A stretch of DNA of 64,000 nucleotides, from contig NZ_JAPMLV010000004.1 of NCBI RefSeq assembly GCF_026420145.1, positions 62,001-126,000 of the forward strand. The letters run 5' to 3'. Shown piece after piece: positions 48,001 to 56,662 of this stretch. Source of the DNA: Enterobacter pseudoroggenkampii. GTDB taxonomy: Bacteria; Pseudomonadota; Gammaproteobacteria; Enterobacterales; Enterobacteriaceae. The position numbers and the translations under genes are program-made. The notes below the pieces were generated by a model. That model was not told the origin of the DNA. It worked only from the letters and a program-made list of their open reading frames with translations, and did not search any database. Numbering within the stretch: the stretch's first letter is position 1; every line of letters begins with the position of its first letter.

Positions 48001-51000
48001 GCACAACGCAAACGCCGCTGAACCCGGGAGAAATCACCCGCGACACCACGCCGACCCTGAGCGGTACCGGCACGGCGGGCGATACCGTGACGATCTACGG
48101 CAACGGCGTCAAAATCGGCGACGCTGTCGTGGACAGTGCCGGCAACTGGTCCTGGACGCCGCCATCCCCGCTGCCCGGCGGCACCTATGACATCACCCTG
48201 ACCGTCACCAACGTGGACGGCACGGGCAACGAAAGCGCCCCGTCGCAGCCGGTCACCATCACCATTGACACCGACCCGCCGGCTACGCCTGCAGCACCGG
48301 TCATTACTGACAGCGTCACCCAGATCACCGGTCCCGTTCCCGATGGCGGCACCACCAACGATCCGCGCCCGGTCCTGAGCGGCACCGGTACGCCGAACGA
48401 CGTTATCAACATCACTGACACGGTCAACGGCGGCACGCCAACTATCGTTGGTACCGTCACGGTAGACAGCAACGGCAACTGGAGCTGGCGCCCTGACAGT
48501 AATATTGCGGAGGGCAGCCACGTCTATACCGCCACCGCCACCGATGAGGCAGGCAACGTCTCTGACCCGTCGGCAGCCATTACGATCACCGTGGATACCG
48601 TGGCGCCGGTTCCGCCAGTGATTGGCGCCGTGGGCGGCGAGCCTAACGGGGGCTACATCACGGATACCACGCCGACAGTGGGCGGAACCGGCGTTAACGG
48701 TGAGACAGTGATCGTCTACAACAACGGCGTCGAACTGGGCCGTGTCGTGGTCGCTAACGGAGAATGGAGCCTGACGCTTCCAGTGCAAACGGACGGCCCG
48801 CTGAACATTACCGTTGCAGGCGTGGATGCGGCGGGCAACGTCAGCGCGCCGAGTGCGGTCTTTACCGTCACGCTCGATACCGCTGCGCCTGAGATTCCGC
48901 AGATTAATGCCGTTTCAGACAGCCAGCTCACCAACAACGTGCTCTACACCCGCGACGGCACGCCGACCCTCACCGGGACCAGCGAACCCGGCACCACCGT
49001 TATCGTCTCCATCGACGGTACCCCGTCGGGCGTGCCGGTCACGATACAGCCGGACGGCAGCTGGAGCTGGACGGCAGGCACAACGCTGTCGGATGGCCCG
49101 CACACCTTCACCGTCTCTGCTACCGACCCTGCGGGTAACGCCTCCGGAAACTCGACGCCGCTGAGCGTGACGGTGGACACCGCCGCACCTGCCGACCCGA
49201 CCAACATGTCCCTGGCACAGGAGGGGACCCCGTTGACCGGTAATGCCGAAGCGGGAACCACCGTTACCGTGAAAGACAGCGGTGGGACCGTCATTGGTAC
49301 CGGCGTTGTCGCAAGCGACGGCAGCTTCTCCATTGCGCTGAGCCCGGCGCAGCTGGATCCGACCACGCTGACCGTAAGCGCTACCGATGCCGCAGGAAAT
49401 GCCAGCCCTGGCGCGTCCTTTATCGTTACCGATTCACCGCTCGACCTGCCGCAGGTGCCCGTCATCACGGCGATCAACGATGACGTCGCCCCAATCACGG
49501 GCGATGTGAAAGACCAAACCACCAACGACACCACCCCTACCCTTACCGGCACGGCTCAGGCGGGGAGCCAGATCGCTATCTACCTGGACGGTAGCGCGAC
49601 GCCATTGACGACAGTCACTGCCGACGGCAGCGGCAACTGGAGCTATACGCCAGCCGCGCTTGGCGAGGGGCTACACACCTTTGAGGTGACCGCGACCCTC
49701 AACGGCCTGACCAGCGGCCGCTCTCCGGCGGCCAGCGTTACCGTTGACCTCACCGCACCGGGCACGCCGACCATCGGCGCCGTAATTGACGACGTCGGCC
49801 CCGGCACCGGTCCGCTGACCAGCGGCCAGACCACAAACGACAACCAGCCGACCCTCACCGGCACCGGCGCAGCAGGCGATACCATCTCCATCTACAACAA
49901 CGGCGTGCTGCTGGACAGCGTGGTGATCGGCAATACCGGTACCTGGAGCTACACAACACCGCCTCTGGCTGAGGGGAATAACGTCCTGACCATCCGCGAG
50001 ACAGACCCGGCGGGGAATCAGAGCGGTCCTTCTGCGGGCTTCACCGTCGTGGTGGACTCCGTTTCCGCCACGCCGGTCATCACCAACGTTACGGACAATG
50101 TCGGTAACGCTGCCACCACGGTGGTCAGCGGCAGCGAAACGAACGACGCCACGCCAACCCTTTCAGGGACAGCGGACGCAAACAGCGTGGTGACTATTTT
50201 CGATGGCGGCACGCAGATCGCCGTGGTGACGGCTGATAGCAACGGCGCATGGACGTTTACCCCTGACACCGCGCTCGGTGAAGGCTCGCACAGCTTCACC
50301 GTTCGGGCGACCGATCCGCAGGGTAACGTCAGCGCGGTCTCAGCCCCCTGGAGCGTGGTGGTTGACCTGACGGCACCGACGGTTCCGACGCTGGATACGG
50401 TAAACGACAACGTCCCTGGCGGCGTCACGGGCAACCTCACCAGCGGCCAGGTGACCAACGACAGCACCCCAACCATCAGCGGTACCGGGCAGGCGGGCAG
50501 CACTATTCACATCATGAATAACGGCACGCAGATTGGTACTGCGGTCGTTGACGGAAGCGGCAACTGGTCCTTTACGCCGGCCGCGCCGCTGGGCGACGGC
50601 AGCTACGCCCTTCGCGTCTATGCAACGGATGCGGCAGGCAACGCCTCGGCGAACTCATCGGTCTTTGCCTTTACCGTTGATACCGCAGCCCCTGGCGTAC
50701 CGGTGGTGACCAGCGTAATTGACGATGTCGCGCCCGTCACCGGGACGCTCACGTCGGGCAACACGACCAACGACGCGCGTCCGACCTTCAACGGCACGGG
50801 CGACGTGGGTGCCACAGTGCACGTGATCGTTGATGGCAGCGAAATTGGCACGGCGGTGGTGAATGCCCAGGGCAACTGGACCTTCACCCCGGGCACCGAT
50901 CTGGGCGACGGGCCGCACGCAATCACCTTCAACGCCACCGACGTGGCAGGCAATACCGGCAGCACGACGACACCGTTTAACCTGACGGTGGATACGGGCG

Positions 51001-54000
51001 TACCGTCGGCGCCGGTCATTTCGACCGCGGGTGACAACGTGGGCAGCATTCAAACCCCGCTCTCTTCCGGGCAGAGCACCGACGATACCACGCCGACGCT
51101 GAACGGCACCGCGACCGCCAACGCCACGGTCACCGTTTATGAAAACGGGCAGCCGGTCGGCACCGTTCAGGCGGACGGTACCGGGGCATGGAGCTTTACG
51201 CCGTCAGCGCCGCTGGCCAGCGGCAGCCATACCTGGACCGCCACGGTCACCGATGCAGCGGGTAACGTCAGCCCGACCTCGCCGGACTTTACCCTGATTA
51301 TTGATACCGCGGCACCGAACGCGCCGGTTATCAGCCAGGCGATAGACGACGTGGGCAGCATCACCGGCCCGCTCACGTCCGGGCAGACAACCGACGACAC
51401 CGTACCGCGCCTTGTCGGGACCAGTGAACCGTTTGCCACCGTGAAGATCTATGAGGGAACCACGCTTGTCGGAACGGGCACCGCGGATGGCAGCGGGAGC
51501 TGGAGTATCTTGCTCACCACCACGCTGGCGAGTGGTCCGCACAGCTTTACCGCGCAGGCCACGGATGCAGCAGGCAACACCAGCGTGTCCTCCACCAGCT
51601 TCAGCCTCACTGTCGACACCACACCGCCTGCGCTGCCGGTGCTGACCAGTATCGTGGATGACGTGGGTAATGCGGCGACGCCGATTGCCAACGGCGGGAT
51701 CACCAACGACGCGCAGCCAACGCTCAGCGGCACGGCGGAAGCGGGTTCCACGGTGAAAATCTTTGATAACGGCGTGCAAATCGGCAGCGTGACGGCGACC
51801 GGTGGGGCGTGGAGCTTTACGCCATCTCCGGCGCTGAGCAACGGCGCGCACACGTTGACCTTTACCGCTACCGATGCGGTAGGCAACGCCAGCGCGCCCA
51901 CCGCCGGGTATGTGATTAACGTCGATACCCTCCCGCCAGCCGCGCCGGTCATTAGTTCGGTCATTGATGATGTCGGCAGCGTCACCGGGCCGGTGACCGG
52001 TACGAATCCGACCAACGACACGCGCCCAACGCTGAGCGGGACAGCCGAAGCGAATGCCACGGTTCGGATCTACGATGGCATCACGCTGGTGGGTACGGTG
52101 ACCGCCGATGGCAGCGGCAACTGGACCCTGCCGCAAACTACCACCGCGCTGGCGGAAGGCACGCATAACCTCACCGCCACGGCCACCGATGCGGCGGGCA
52201 ACACCAGCGTGGCGTCCGCCGTGACGACGATTATCGTCGATACGATCGCACCAACGGCACCGACCGGGACCTTCAACGCTGACGGTAGCGTCCTGACCGG
52301 GACTGCGGAAGCAGGCAGCACCGTCGCTATCCGCCTTGCGGACGGCTCGACGGTGACCGCCATTGCGGGCAGCAACGGCACCTACAGCTACACCTTCATT
52401 AACAAACAGACCGAAGGCCAGACGCTGCAGATCACCGCCACCGACGCCGCTGGCAACGCCTCGCTGCCGGGCTCTGCCCTTGCGCCGGTGGTGCCGCTCT
52501 CCGCCAGCAATAACGTCGAAGAGCTGAACCTCAGCACCACGGCAACCGTGACCAACAGCCAGTACAGCGATTACGGCTTCCTGCTGGTCGGCGCCGTCGG
52601 CAACGTCCTGACGCTGCTGGGCAACGATACCGCCCAGGTGAACTTCACGGTGGGCAGCGGCGGCAGCGCGGATATCGTGGTGAACGCCAACGCCACGGGG
52701 GCGGTGCTCTCTCTGCTCAATACCCTGGAGCTGGTGGTTCAGCATTACGTCAACGGCGCCTGGACCACCGTGGTGGATACCGGCCAGCCGCAGTTTGCCG
52801 ATCTGCTGACCCTCGGCGCAACCGGCGTCTCACTGAACCTGACCGGGCTGGCTGACGGCAACTATCGCGTGCTCAGCTACAACACCAACCTGCTGGCGAC
52901 CGGCTCCTACACCAGCCTCGACGTGGCGGTGAAAGAGACCGGTCCGGGTACGGTCACCGGTGAAACCAGCCTCAACGGCAACGTGATCCTTGATACGGAT
53001 CCAACCGCCGGCAGCGACAACGCGCCGGCAGGGACCACTATCTCCGCGGTCACTAACGCCCAGGGCGTCACCACCAGCGTGAACGCCGACGGCACGGTGA
53101 TTCAGGGCCAGTACGGTACGCTGACCATTAATCGCGACGGCAGCTACACCTACAACCTGACCGACACCAGCGCCGCGGTCATTGGCCGCACGGAGAGCTT
53201 CACCTACACCATCACCCATAACGGCGTCAGCGCGTCGGCACAGCTGGTGCTGTCCCTGGGTGCCGGTACGGTAGTCAACGGTATTGTCGCCGTTGACGAC
53301 ACCAACGCCCTGACCTTCGACACCAGCGTGCATGAAATTAATAACGGCGCCTCGTCTCAGAACGGTTTTACCCTGGTGGGCATTAATCTCGGCAACACGC
53401 TGGGGCTTAACCTGCTGGACGACATGACCAACCCGATTATTTACAACGTGGAGGAAGGAACGACCCGCACCATGACCATCCAGGCCTCGGTAGGCGGCGT
53501 GGCGCTGGCGTCAGTGTTCGATCTGTACGTCTATAAGTTCAACAACGCGACCCAGACCTTCGAGCAGGTTCGCGTCGAGTCGGGCTGGCTGCGCGCCCCG
53601 CTGCTGGGGGGCACGTCATCCCAGCTGACGCTAAATCTGCCCGCCGGGGAGTATCTGTTCCTGCTGAATACCGCGTCCGGGATCGCTGTACTGACGGGTT
53701 ACACCCTGAGCGTCCTGCAGGATCATGTCTACAGCGTGGCGAGTATTAGCGAAACAACCACGGGCGACGTGCTGGCGAATGACCCGGTGCCAGCGGGCAC
53801 GCTGGTTACGGAAGTGAACGGCGTGGCGGTCAACAGCAGCGGCACCACCACCATTCAGGGGGAATACGGCACGCTGACCATCAATTCGTCCGGTCAGTAC
53901 ACCTATACCCTGAGAAGCGGCGTGGGGGCGGACCATATCAGCACGCCGGATACCTTCGTTTACACCGTTACCGCGCCTGACGGCTCGAAGGATACGGCAT

Positions 54001-55178
54001 CACTCAACATCACCCCAACCGCGCAGGCGATGAATGCGGTGAACGATGTCAGCGCCGTGATGGATGTGACGTCAGTGCACCATACAACCGCCTATTCGGA
54101 TACGACCGTAGGCAGCGCAAGCTGGAGCACGCTGGCGCTTCCCTCATCGGGGAGTGGTAGCGGCACCTTTGTGGTGGATCCAAACACCGCCCTGCATAAT
54201 GCAGTACTGCACTTCAATGTGGCCTCGCTCCTGTCGCTGGGTGGATTGACAGTCAACTGGACGTTATCACTGGACGGCACAACGATCCGCACCGGTTCAT
54301 TTAACGGCGGCATATTGCTGGGCGGTAATGCGGATGTTCCTTTAACAGGTCTTGACCTGAGTGCAGGCACTTATACCCTGAGCTATACCGGTAACGTTGG
54401 TGCACTGGGTATTGGCACCATCACTATCACCCCAAGCGTCACCGGCACCACCTACTCGCTGACTGATTTCGACGCGACAGGCAGCCACACCGTCAACGGC
54501 AACATCTTTGACGGTACCGACTCTGGCGGCGTGCTGGATCAGCTCCACTCGGTGGATACCCGTCTGAGCGTGACCGGTTACAACGGCGTGACCACCACTC
54601 TGGATCCGTATACCGGCAGCGCAACGGTGAACATCACCGGCCATTACGGCATCCTGGCGATCGGCGCTGACGGTCATTACACCTATACCCTCAACAGCGG
54701 GGTATCGCTCTCAACCATGACCTCGAAGGAGACCTTCAACTACACCCTGACCGATGCCAACGGCAACACGGACAGCGCCACGCTAACCATCAATATGGCG
54801 CCGCAGTTCATCAGCTCGGAGCATAACGACGCCATCACCGGTACGGCCTACGGCGATACGCTGATTTACCAGGTGCTGAACAGTACGGTGGGGAATGCCA
54901 CGGCGGGTAACGTCAGCAGCGCCGGAGGCGATCACTGGACCGGGTTCTCGCTGGCGCAGGGAGACAAGATCGACATTGGCGATCTGCTGGTGGGCTGGGA
55001 CGGTAATACCGCCTCGTTGGGGAATTATATCCATGTCACACAAAGCGGTAGCAACACTGTGATCTCCATCGACCGTGATGGTGCGGGGTCCACCTACACT
55101 AATACCACGCTCGTTACGCTTGATAACGTTCAGACCACCTACGACGAGCTTGTTAACCAGCAACACATCATTACCTGA
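45078..55178 (+). CDS. Giant Ig-like repeat adhesin (BapA/SiiE-like), type I secreted
   Basis: A 3366-residue surface protein. The N-terminus (about 1-130) is BapA-prefix-like, and a Gly/Ala segment (WPWALGGIVAAGGIAAAA) and Gly-rich linker follow. About 22 Ig-like modules of ~100 residues span 155-2480; each starts with a D-T-x-(P/A)-P-x-(A/P)-P-type turn, and several are short. Three VCBS-like units (GTLTIN...YTYTL) occupy about 2620-3240. The final ~120 residues carry a type I secretion signal of the VC_A0849 kind (GDTLIYQVL...WTGFSLAQGDKIDIGDLL). It would mediate biofilm or host contact. The start at 45078 follows GGAG. The three exporter genes lie just downstream. Confidence 0.92.
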   Translation: MSQISVISKLTGVETKMEGTQVTLSHSSIVELHVERASVSHFARSGNDLLVTLHSGEVITVKNFYVTDAQGVSQLVLQDSNGALWWIEDPAGAATYESIASTNVLLAASGSDAGGAAFWPWALGGIVAAGGIAAAASTGGGGGDGGNNNSTNPNTPVDPADPDTTPPNAPSGIKFSSDGKTVTGTAEPGSTITLKDANGNVVGTGKTGSDGNFTVSLGTPLTNGEQVTATATDNAGNTSPGTTLNAPDITAPDAPTIGSVIDDIAPQTGTVTNGGSTNDQRPQLTGTGEAGSTVTIYDGGVAIGTAIVASNGTWTFTPSVDLSESTHQITVKATDAAGNTGPASPVFTLTVDLTPPDAPTAIVLTDDTGLIRGTITSGAPTDASLPLLAGTGEPGGTITIYDNGVAIGTTTVQPNGTWSVTPNAPLPDGTHSITVTETDAAGNQSTASAPVTFTVDTTPPSAPGNLVVSNDGGTISGIAEAGSTVTIREGDVTLGTVVADSQGNFSLPLTPPKLNGEILTADATDAAGNTGPATAAASPDTTPPQAPIIVSVIDDVQATTGPVGPNGITNDRAPTVNGTGEAGSTITIYNGSDVLGTTVVPSSGQWSFTPPTPLTDGTYVLTATATDPAGNPSGISTAWTINVDGTAPDAPVISQVVDDVPGGIVGLLGPNATTNDATPTLSGTAEANATISLRVDGVEIGTTVADGLGAWTFTPSSPIGEGPHALTAVSTDAAGNTSGVSNTWTLTIDSVAPAAPVITQVLDDVPERLGALNPNDSTNDTTPTLNGTAEPGSTVTIRLDGTVLGTAPVDNNGVWTYTPTVPLGEGPHTFTVVATDAAGNTSQPSSGFTLTVDTTPPTAATIATVTDDVGGVQGPLTSGDTTDDTQPLLQGSAPADAVITVYDGTTLLGTASLDGSGGWSFTPVTPLTDGPHSLTVHATDAAGNTTISSPFVLTVDTVAPATPDIPAITVNPDGGTTQTPLNPGEITRDTTPTLSGTGTAGDTVTIYGNGVKIGDAVVDSAGNWSWTPPSPLPGGTYDITLTVTNVDGTGNESAPSQPVTITIDTDPPATPAAPVITDSVTQITGPVPDGGTTNDPRPVLSGTGTPNDVINITDTVNGGTPTIVGTVTVDSNGNWSWRPDSNIAEGSHVYTATATDEAGNVSDPSAAITITVDTVAPVPPVIGAVGGEPNGGYITDTTPTVGGTGVNGETVIVYNNGVELGRVVVANGEWSLTLPVQTDGPLNITVAGVDAAGNVSAPSAVFTVTLDTAAPEIPQINAVSDSQLTNNVLYTRDGTPTLTGTSEPGTTVIVSIDGTPSGVPVTIQPDGSWSWTAGTTLSDGPHTFTVSATDPAGNASGNSTPLSVTVDTAAPADPTNMSLAQEGTPLTGNAEAGTTVTVKDSGGTVIGTGVVASDGSFSIALSPAQLDPTTLTVSATDAAGNASPGASFIVTDSPLDLPQVPVITAINDDVAPITGDVKDQTTNDTTPTLTGTAQAGSQIAIYLDGSATPLTTVTADGSGNWSYTPAALGEGLHTFEVTATLNGLTSGRSPAASVTVDLTAPGTPTIGAVIDDVGPGTGPLTSGQTTNDNQPTLTGTGAAGDTISIYNNGVLLDSVVIGNTGTWSYTTPPLAEGNNVLTIRETDPAGNQSGPSAGFTVVVDSVSATPVITNVTDNVGNAATTVVSGSETNDATPTLSGTADANSVVTIFDGGTQIAVVTADSNGAWTFTPDTALGEGSHSFTVRATDPQGNVSAVSAPWSVVVDLTAPTVPTLDTVNDNVPGGVTGNLTSGQVTNDSTPTISGTGQAGSTIHIMNNGTQIGTAVVDGSGNWSFTPAAPLGDGSYALRVYATDAAGNASANSSVFAFTVDTAAPGVPVVTSVIDDVAPVTGTLTSGNTTNDARPTFNGTGDVGATVHVIVDGSEIGTAVVNAQGNWTFTPGTDLGDGPHAITFNATDVAGNTGSTTTPFNLTVDTGVPSAPVISTAGDNVGSIQTPLSSGQSTDDTTPTLNGTATANATVTVYENGQPVGTVQADGTGAWSFTPSAPLASGSHTWTATVTDAAGNVSPTSPDFTLIIDTAAPNAPVISQAIDDVGSITGPLTSGQTTDDTVPRLVGTSEPFATVKIYEGTTLVGTGTADGSGSWSILLTTTLASGPHSFTAQATDAAGNTSVSSTSFSLTVDTTPPALPVLTSIVDDVGNAATPIANGGITNDAQPTLSGTAEAGSTVKIFDNGVQIGSVTATGGAWSFTPSPALSNGAHTLTFTATDAVGNASAPTAGYVINVDTLPPAAPVISSVIDDVGSVTGPVTGTNPTNDTRPTLSGTAEANATVRIYDGITLVGTVTADGSGNWTLPQTTTALAEGTHNLTATATDAAGNTSVASAVTTIIVDTIAPTAPTGTFNADGSVLTGTAEAGSTVAIRLADGSTVTAIAGSNGTYSYTFINKQTEGQTLQITATDAAGNASLPGSALAPVVPLSASNNVEELNLSTTATVTNSQYSDYGFLLVGAVGNVLTLLGNDTAQVNFTVGSGGSADIVVNANATGAVLSLLNTLELVVQHYVNGAWTTVVDTGQPQFADLLTLGATGVSLNLTGLADGNYRVLSYNTNLLATGSYTSLDVAVKETGPGTVTGETSLNGNVILDTDPTAGSDNAPAGTTISAVTNAQGVTTSVNADGTVIQGQYGTLTINRDGSYTYNLTDTSAAVIGRTESFTYTITHNGVSASAQLVLSLGAGTVVNGIVAVDDTNALTFDTSVHEINNGASSQNGFTLVGINLGNTLGLNLLDDMTNPIIYNVEEGTTRTMTIQASVGGVALASVFDLYVYKFNNATQTFEQVRVESGWLRAPLLGGTSSQLTLNLPAGEYLFLLNTASGIAVLTGYTLSVLQDHVYSVASISETTTGDVLANDPVPAGTLVTEVNGVAVNSSGTTTIQGEYGTLTINSSGQYTYTLRSGVGADHISTPDTFVYTVTAPDGSKDTASLNITPTAQAMNAVNDVSAVMDVTSVHHTTAYSDTTVGSASWSTLALPSSGSGSGTFVVDPNTALHNAVLHFNVASLLSLGGLTVNWTLSLDGTTIRTGSFNGGILLGGNADVPLTGLDLSAGTYTLSYTGNVGALGIGTITITPSVTGTTYSLTDFDATGSHTVNGNIFDGTDSGGVLDQLHSVDTRLSVTGYNGVTTTLDPYTGSATVNITGHYGILAIGADGHYTYTLNSGVSLSTMTSKETFNYTLTDANGNTDSATLTINMAPQFISSEHNDAITGTAYGDTLIYQVLNSTVGNATAGNVSSAGGDHWTGFSLAQGDKIDIGDLLVGWDGNTASLGNYIHVTQSGSNTVISIDRDGAGSTYTNTTLVTLDNVQTTYDELVNQQHIIT

Positions 55179-55197
55179 TAGCACCTGCAAGAGATGA

Positions 55198-55218
55198 CCC
55201 GGGCGCACAGCGCCCGGG
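55198..55218 (+). terminator. Stem-loop between adhesin and exporter genes
   Basis: A perfect 9-bp GC stem CCCGGGCGC / GCGCCCGGG with a 3-nt loop, 20 bp after the adhesin stop. No T-run follows, so it is more likely an mRNA-stabilising or partial-stop structure than a full terminator, letting exporter genes be made at a lower level than the adhesin. Confidence 0.65.
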
Positions 55219-55258
55219 CATAACAATAAAGCTTTACTTATTTTATTTGGGACATGAC

Positions 55259-56662
55259 ATGGGAATGAAGATGCCTTACTGGTGGCTCTCGTGCTGCCTG
55301 ATATCTGTGCCCGCTTTCTGCGCAAATCCGGCGGCAACCATCAATACCGGACAGCTTCGCGAAACGCAGGAACTCCCCTCACTCAACGGGCGCGTGGCCC
55401 CGGTAGCAGGCAACGCCGCTCCAGGTTCATTGCAGCTTGGCGAGGCCGTCAACCGCGCCGTTACCTGGCACCCGGCTATCAGCGAAGCCGTGGGCAAACT
55501 CTACCAGCAGAGCGAAGAGGTGGACGTCGCGAAATCAAAATACTATCCGCAGATTAATGCCGGCGTGGACAACGGTTATTCCCACGACGGCGATCAGAAC
55601 GGCTTTACGCCGTCGCTGGTGCTTTCTCTCTCACAAATGCTCTACGACTTTGGCAAAGTAGCCAGCCAGGTGCGCGCCGAGAGCGCTGGCGTTGCCCAGC
55701 AGCAGGCCAACGTGCTGGTGAGTATCGACACCATCGCCCACGATACCGCCGTTGCCATGGTACAGGTGCAAACCTGGCAGCAGATGGTCGACACCGCCAA
55801 AGAACAGCTTGAGGCCCTCTCTTCCATCGGCACGCTGACCCGCCAGCGTAACGACGAGGGCGCCACGTCGCTCTCTGACGTGGTGCAGACCGATGCGCGT
55901 ATCGAAGGCGCGCGCGCCCAGCTGATGCAGTACCAGGCCAGCCTCGACAGCGCCCGCGCCACGCTGATGAGCTTTCTCGGCTGGAACAGCCTGAACGCGA
56001 TCAGCAATGACTTTCCGCAAAAGCTGGGCCGGAGCTGCGATATCGCCGAGCCGGACGACCGTCTGGTTCCCGCCGTTCTCGCTGCCTGGGCGCAGGCTAA
56101 CGTCGCCCAGGCTAACCTCGACTACGCCGATGCGCAGATGACGCCAACCGTCTCACTGGAGCCGGAGGTGCGTCACTACATGAATGACCGCTATGCAGGC
56201 AGCGAAACGCGGGATCGCACCCAGTATTCCGCCTGGGTGAAAGTGCAGATGCCGCTCTATCAGGGCGGCGGCCTCACCGCCCGGCGTAACGCTGCCGGAC
56301 ACGCGGTGGAGGCGGCGCAGTCCACCATTCAGCGCACGCGCCTTGATGTCCGCCAGAAACTGCTGGAAGCCCGTAGCCAGGTGATGAGCCTGCAAAGCAC
56401 GCTGCAAATCCAGGGCCGTCAGGAAGCCCTCAGCGCCCGCACCCGTGAGCTGTACCAGCAGCAATATCTTGACCTCGGCTCGCGCCCGCTGCTCGACGTG
56501 CTCAACGCAGAACAGGAGGTCTATCAGGCGCGCTTCACCCAGCAGCAGACCCTCGGTCAGCTGCACCAGCTGCAGCTCAACTGCCTGTATAACACCGGGC
56601 AGCTGCGTCATGCGTTCGATCTTGATAACCGCACCATCCAGACCGTGGAGATCCAGCCATGA
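55259..56662 (+). CDS. TolC-family outer membrane channel of the adhesin exporter
   Basis: A 467-residue protein: signal peptide (ends SVPAFCAN), then two TolC halves with long helices (SLQLGEAVNRAVTWHPAISEA, IALAQVD-type repeats) and the mid motif KVQMPLYQGGGLTARRNAA. It forms the outer-membrane tunnel through which the giant adhesin leaves. The start at 55259 has GGGA 8 nt upstream; an ATG at 55265 is also possible. It overlaps the next gene by 4 nt (ATGA). Confidence 0.9.
   Translation: MGMKMPYWWLSCCLISVPAFCANPAATINTGQLRETQELPSLNGRVAPVAGNAAPGSLQLGEAVNRAVTWHPAISEAVGKLYQQSEEVDVAKSKYYPQINAGVDNGYSHDGDQNGFTPSLVLSLSQMLYDFGKVASQVRAESAGVAQQQANVLVSIDTIAHDTAVAMVQVQTWQQMVDTAKEQLEALSSIGTLTRQRNDEGATSLSDVVQTDARIEGARAQLMQYQASLDSARATLMSFLGWNSLNAISNDFPQKLGRSCDIAEPDDRLVPAVLAAWAQANVAQANLDYADAQMTPTVSLEPEVRHYMNDRYAGSETRDRTQYSAWVKVQMPLYQGGGLTARRNAAGHAVEAAQSTIQRTRLDVRQKLLEARSQVMSLQSTLQIQGRQEALSARTRELYQQQYLDLGSRPLLDVLNAEQEVYQARFTQQQTLGQLHQLQLNCLYNTGQLRHAFDLDNRTIQTVEIQP

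Noticed and set aside
47610..48788. Long antisense open frame (392 codons) inside the adhesin gene
   Set aside because: The adhesin coding strand is GC-rich and repetitive, which keeps antisense frames open. The antisense protein has no known motif and no start signals.
51204..52745. Long antisense open frame (513 codons) in the adhesin gene
   Set aside because: Same effect; the predicted protein is Arg/Gly/His-rich and looks like a composition artefact.
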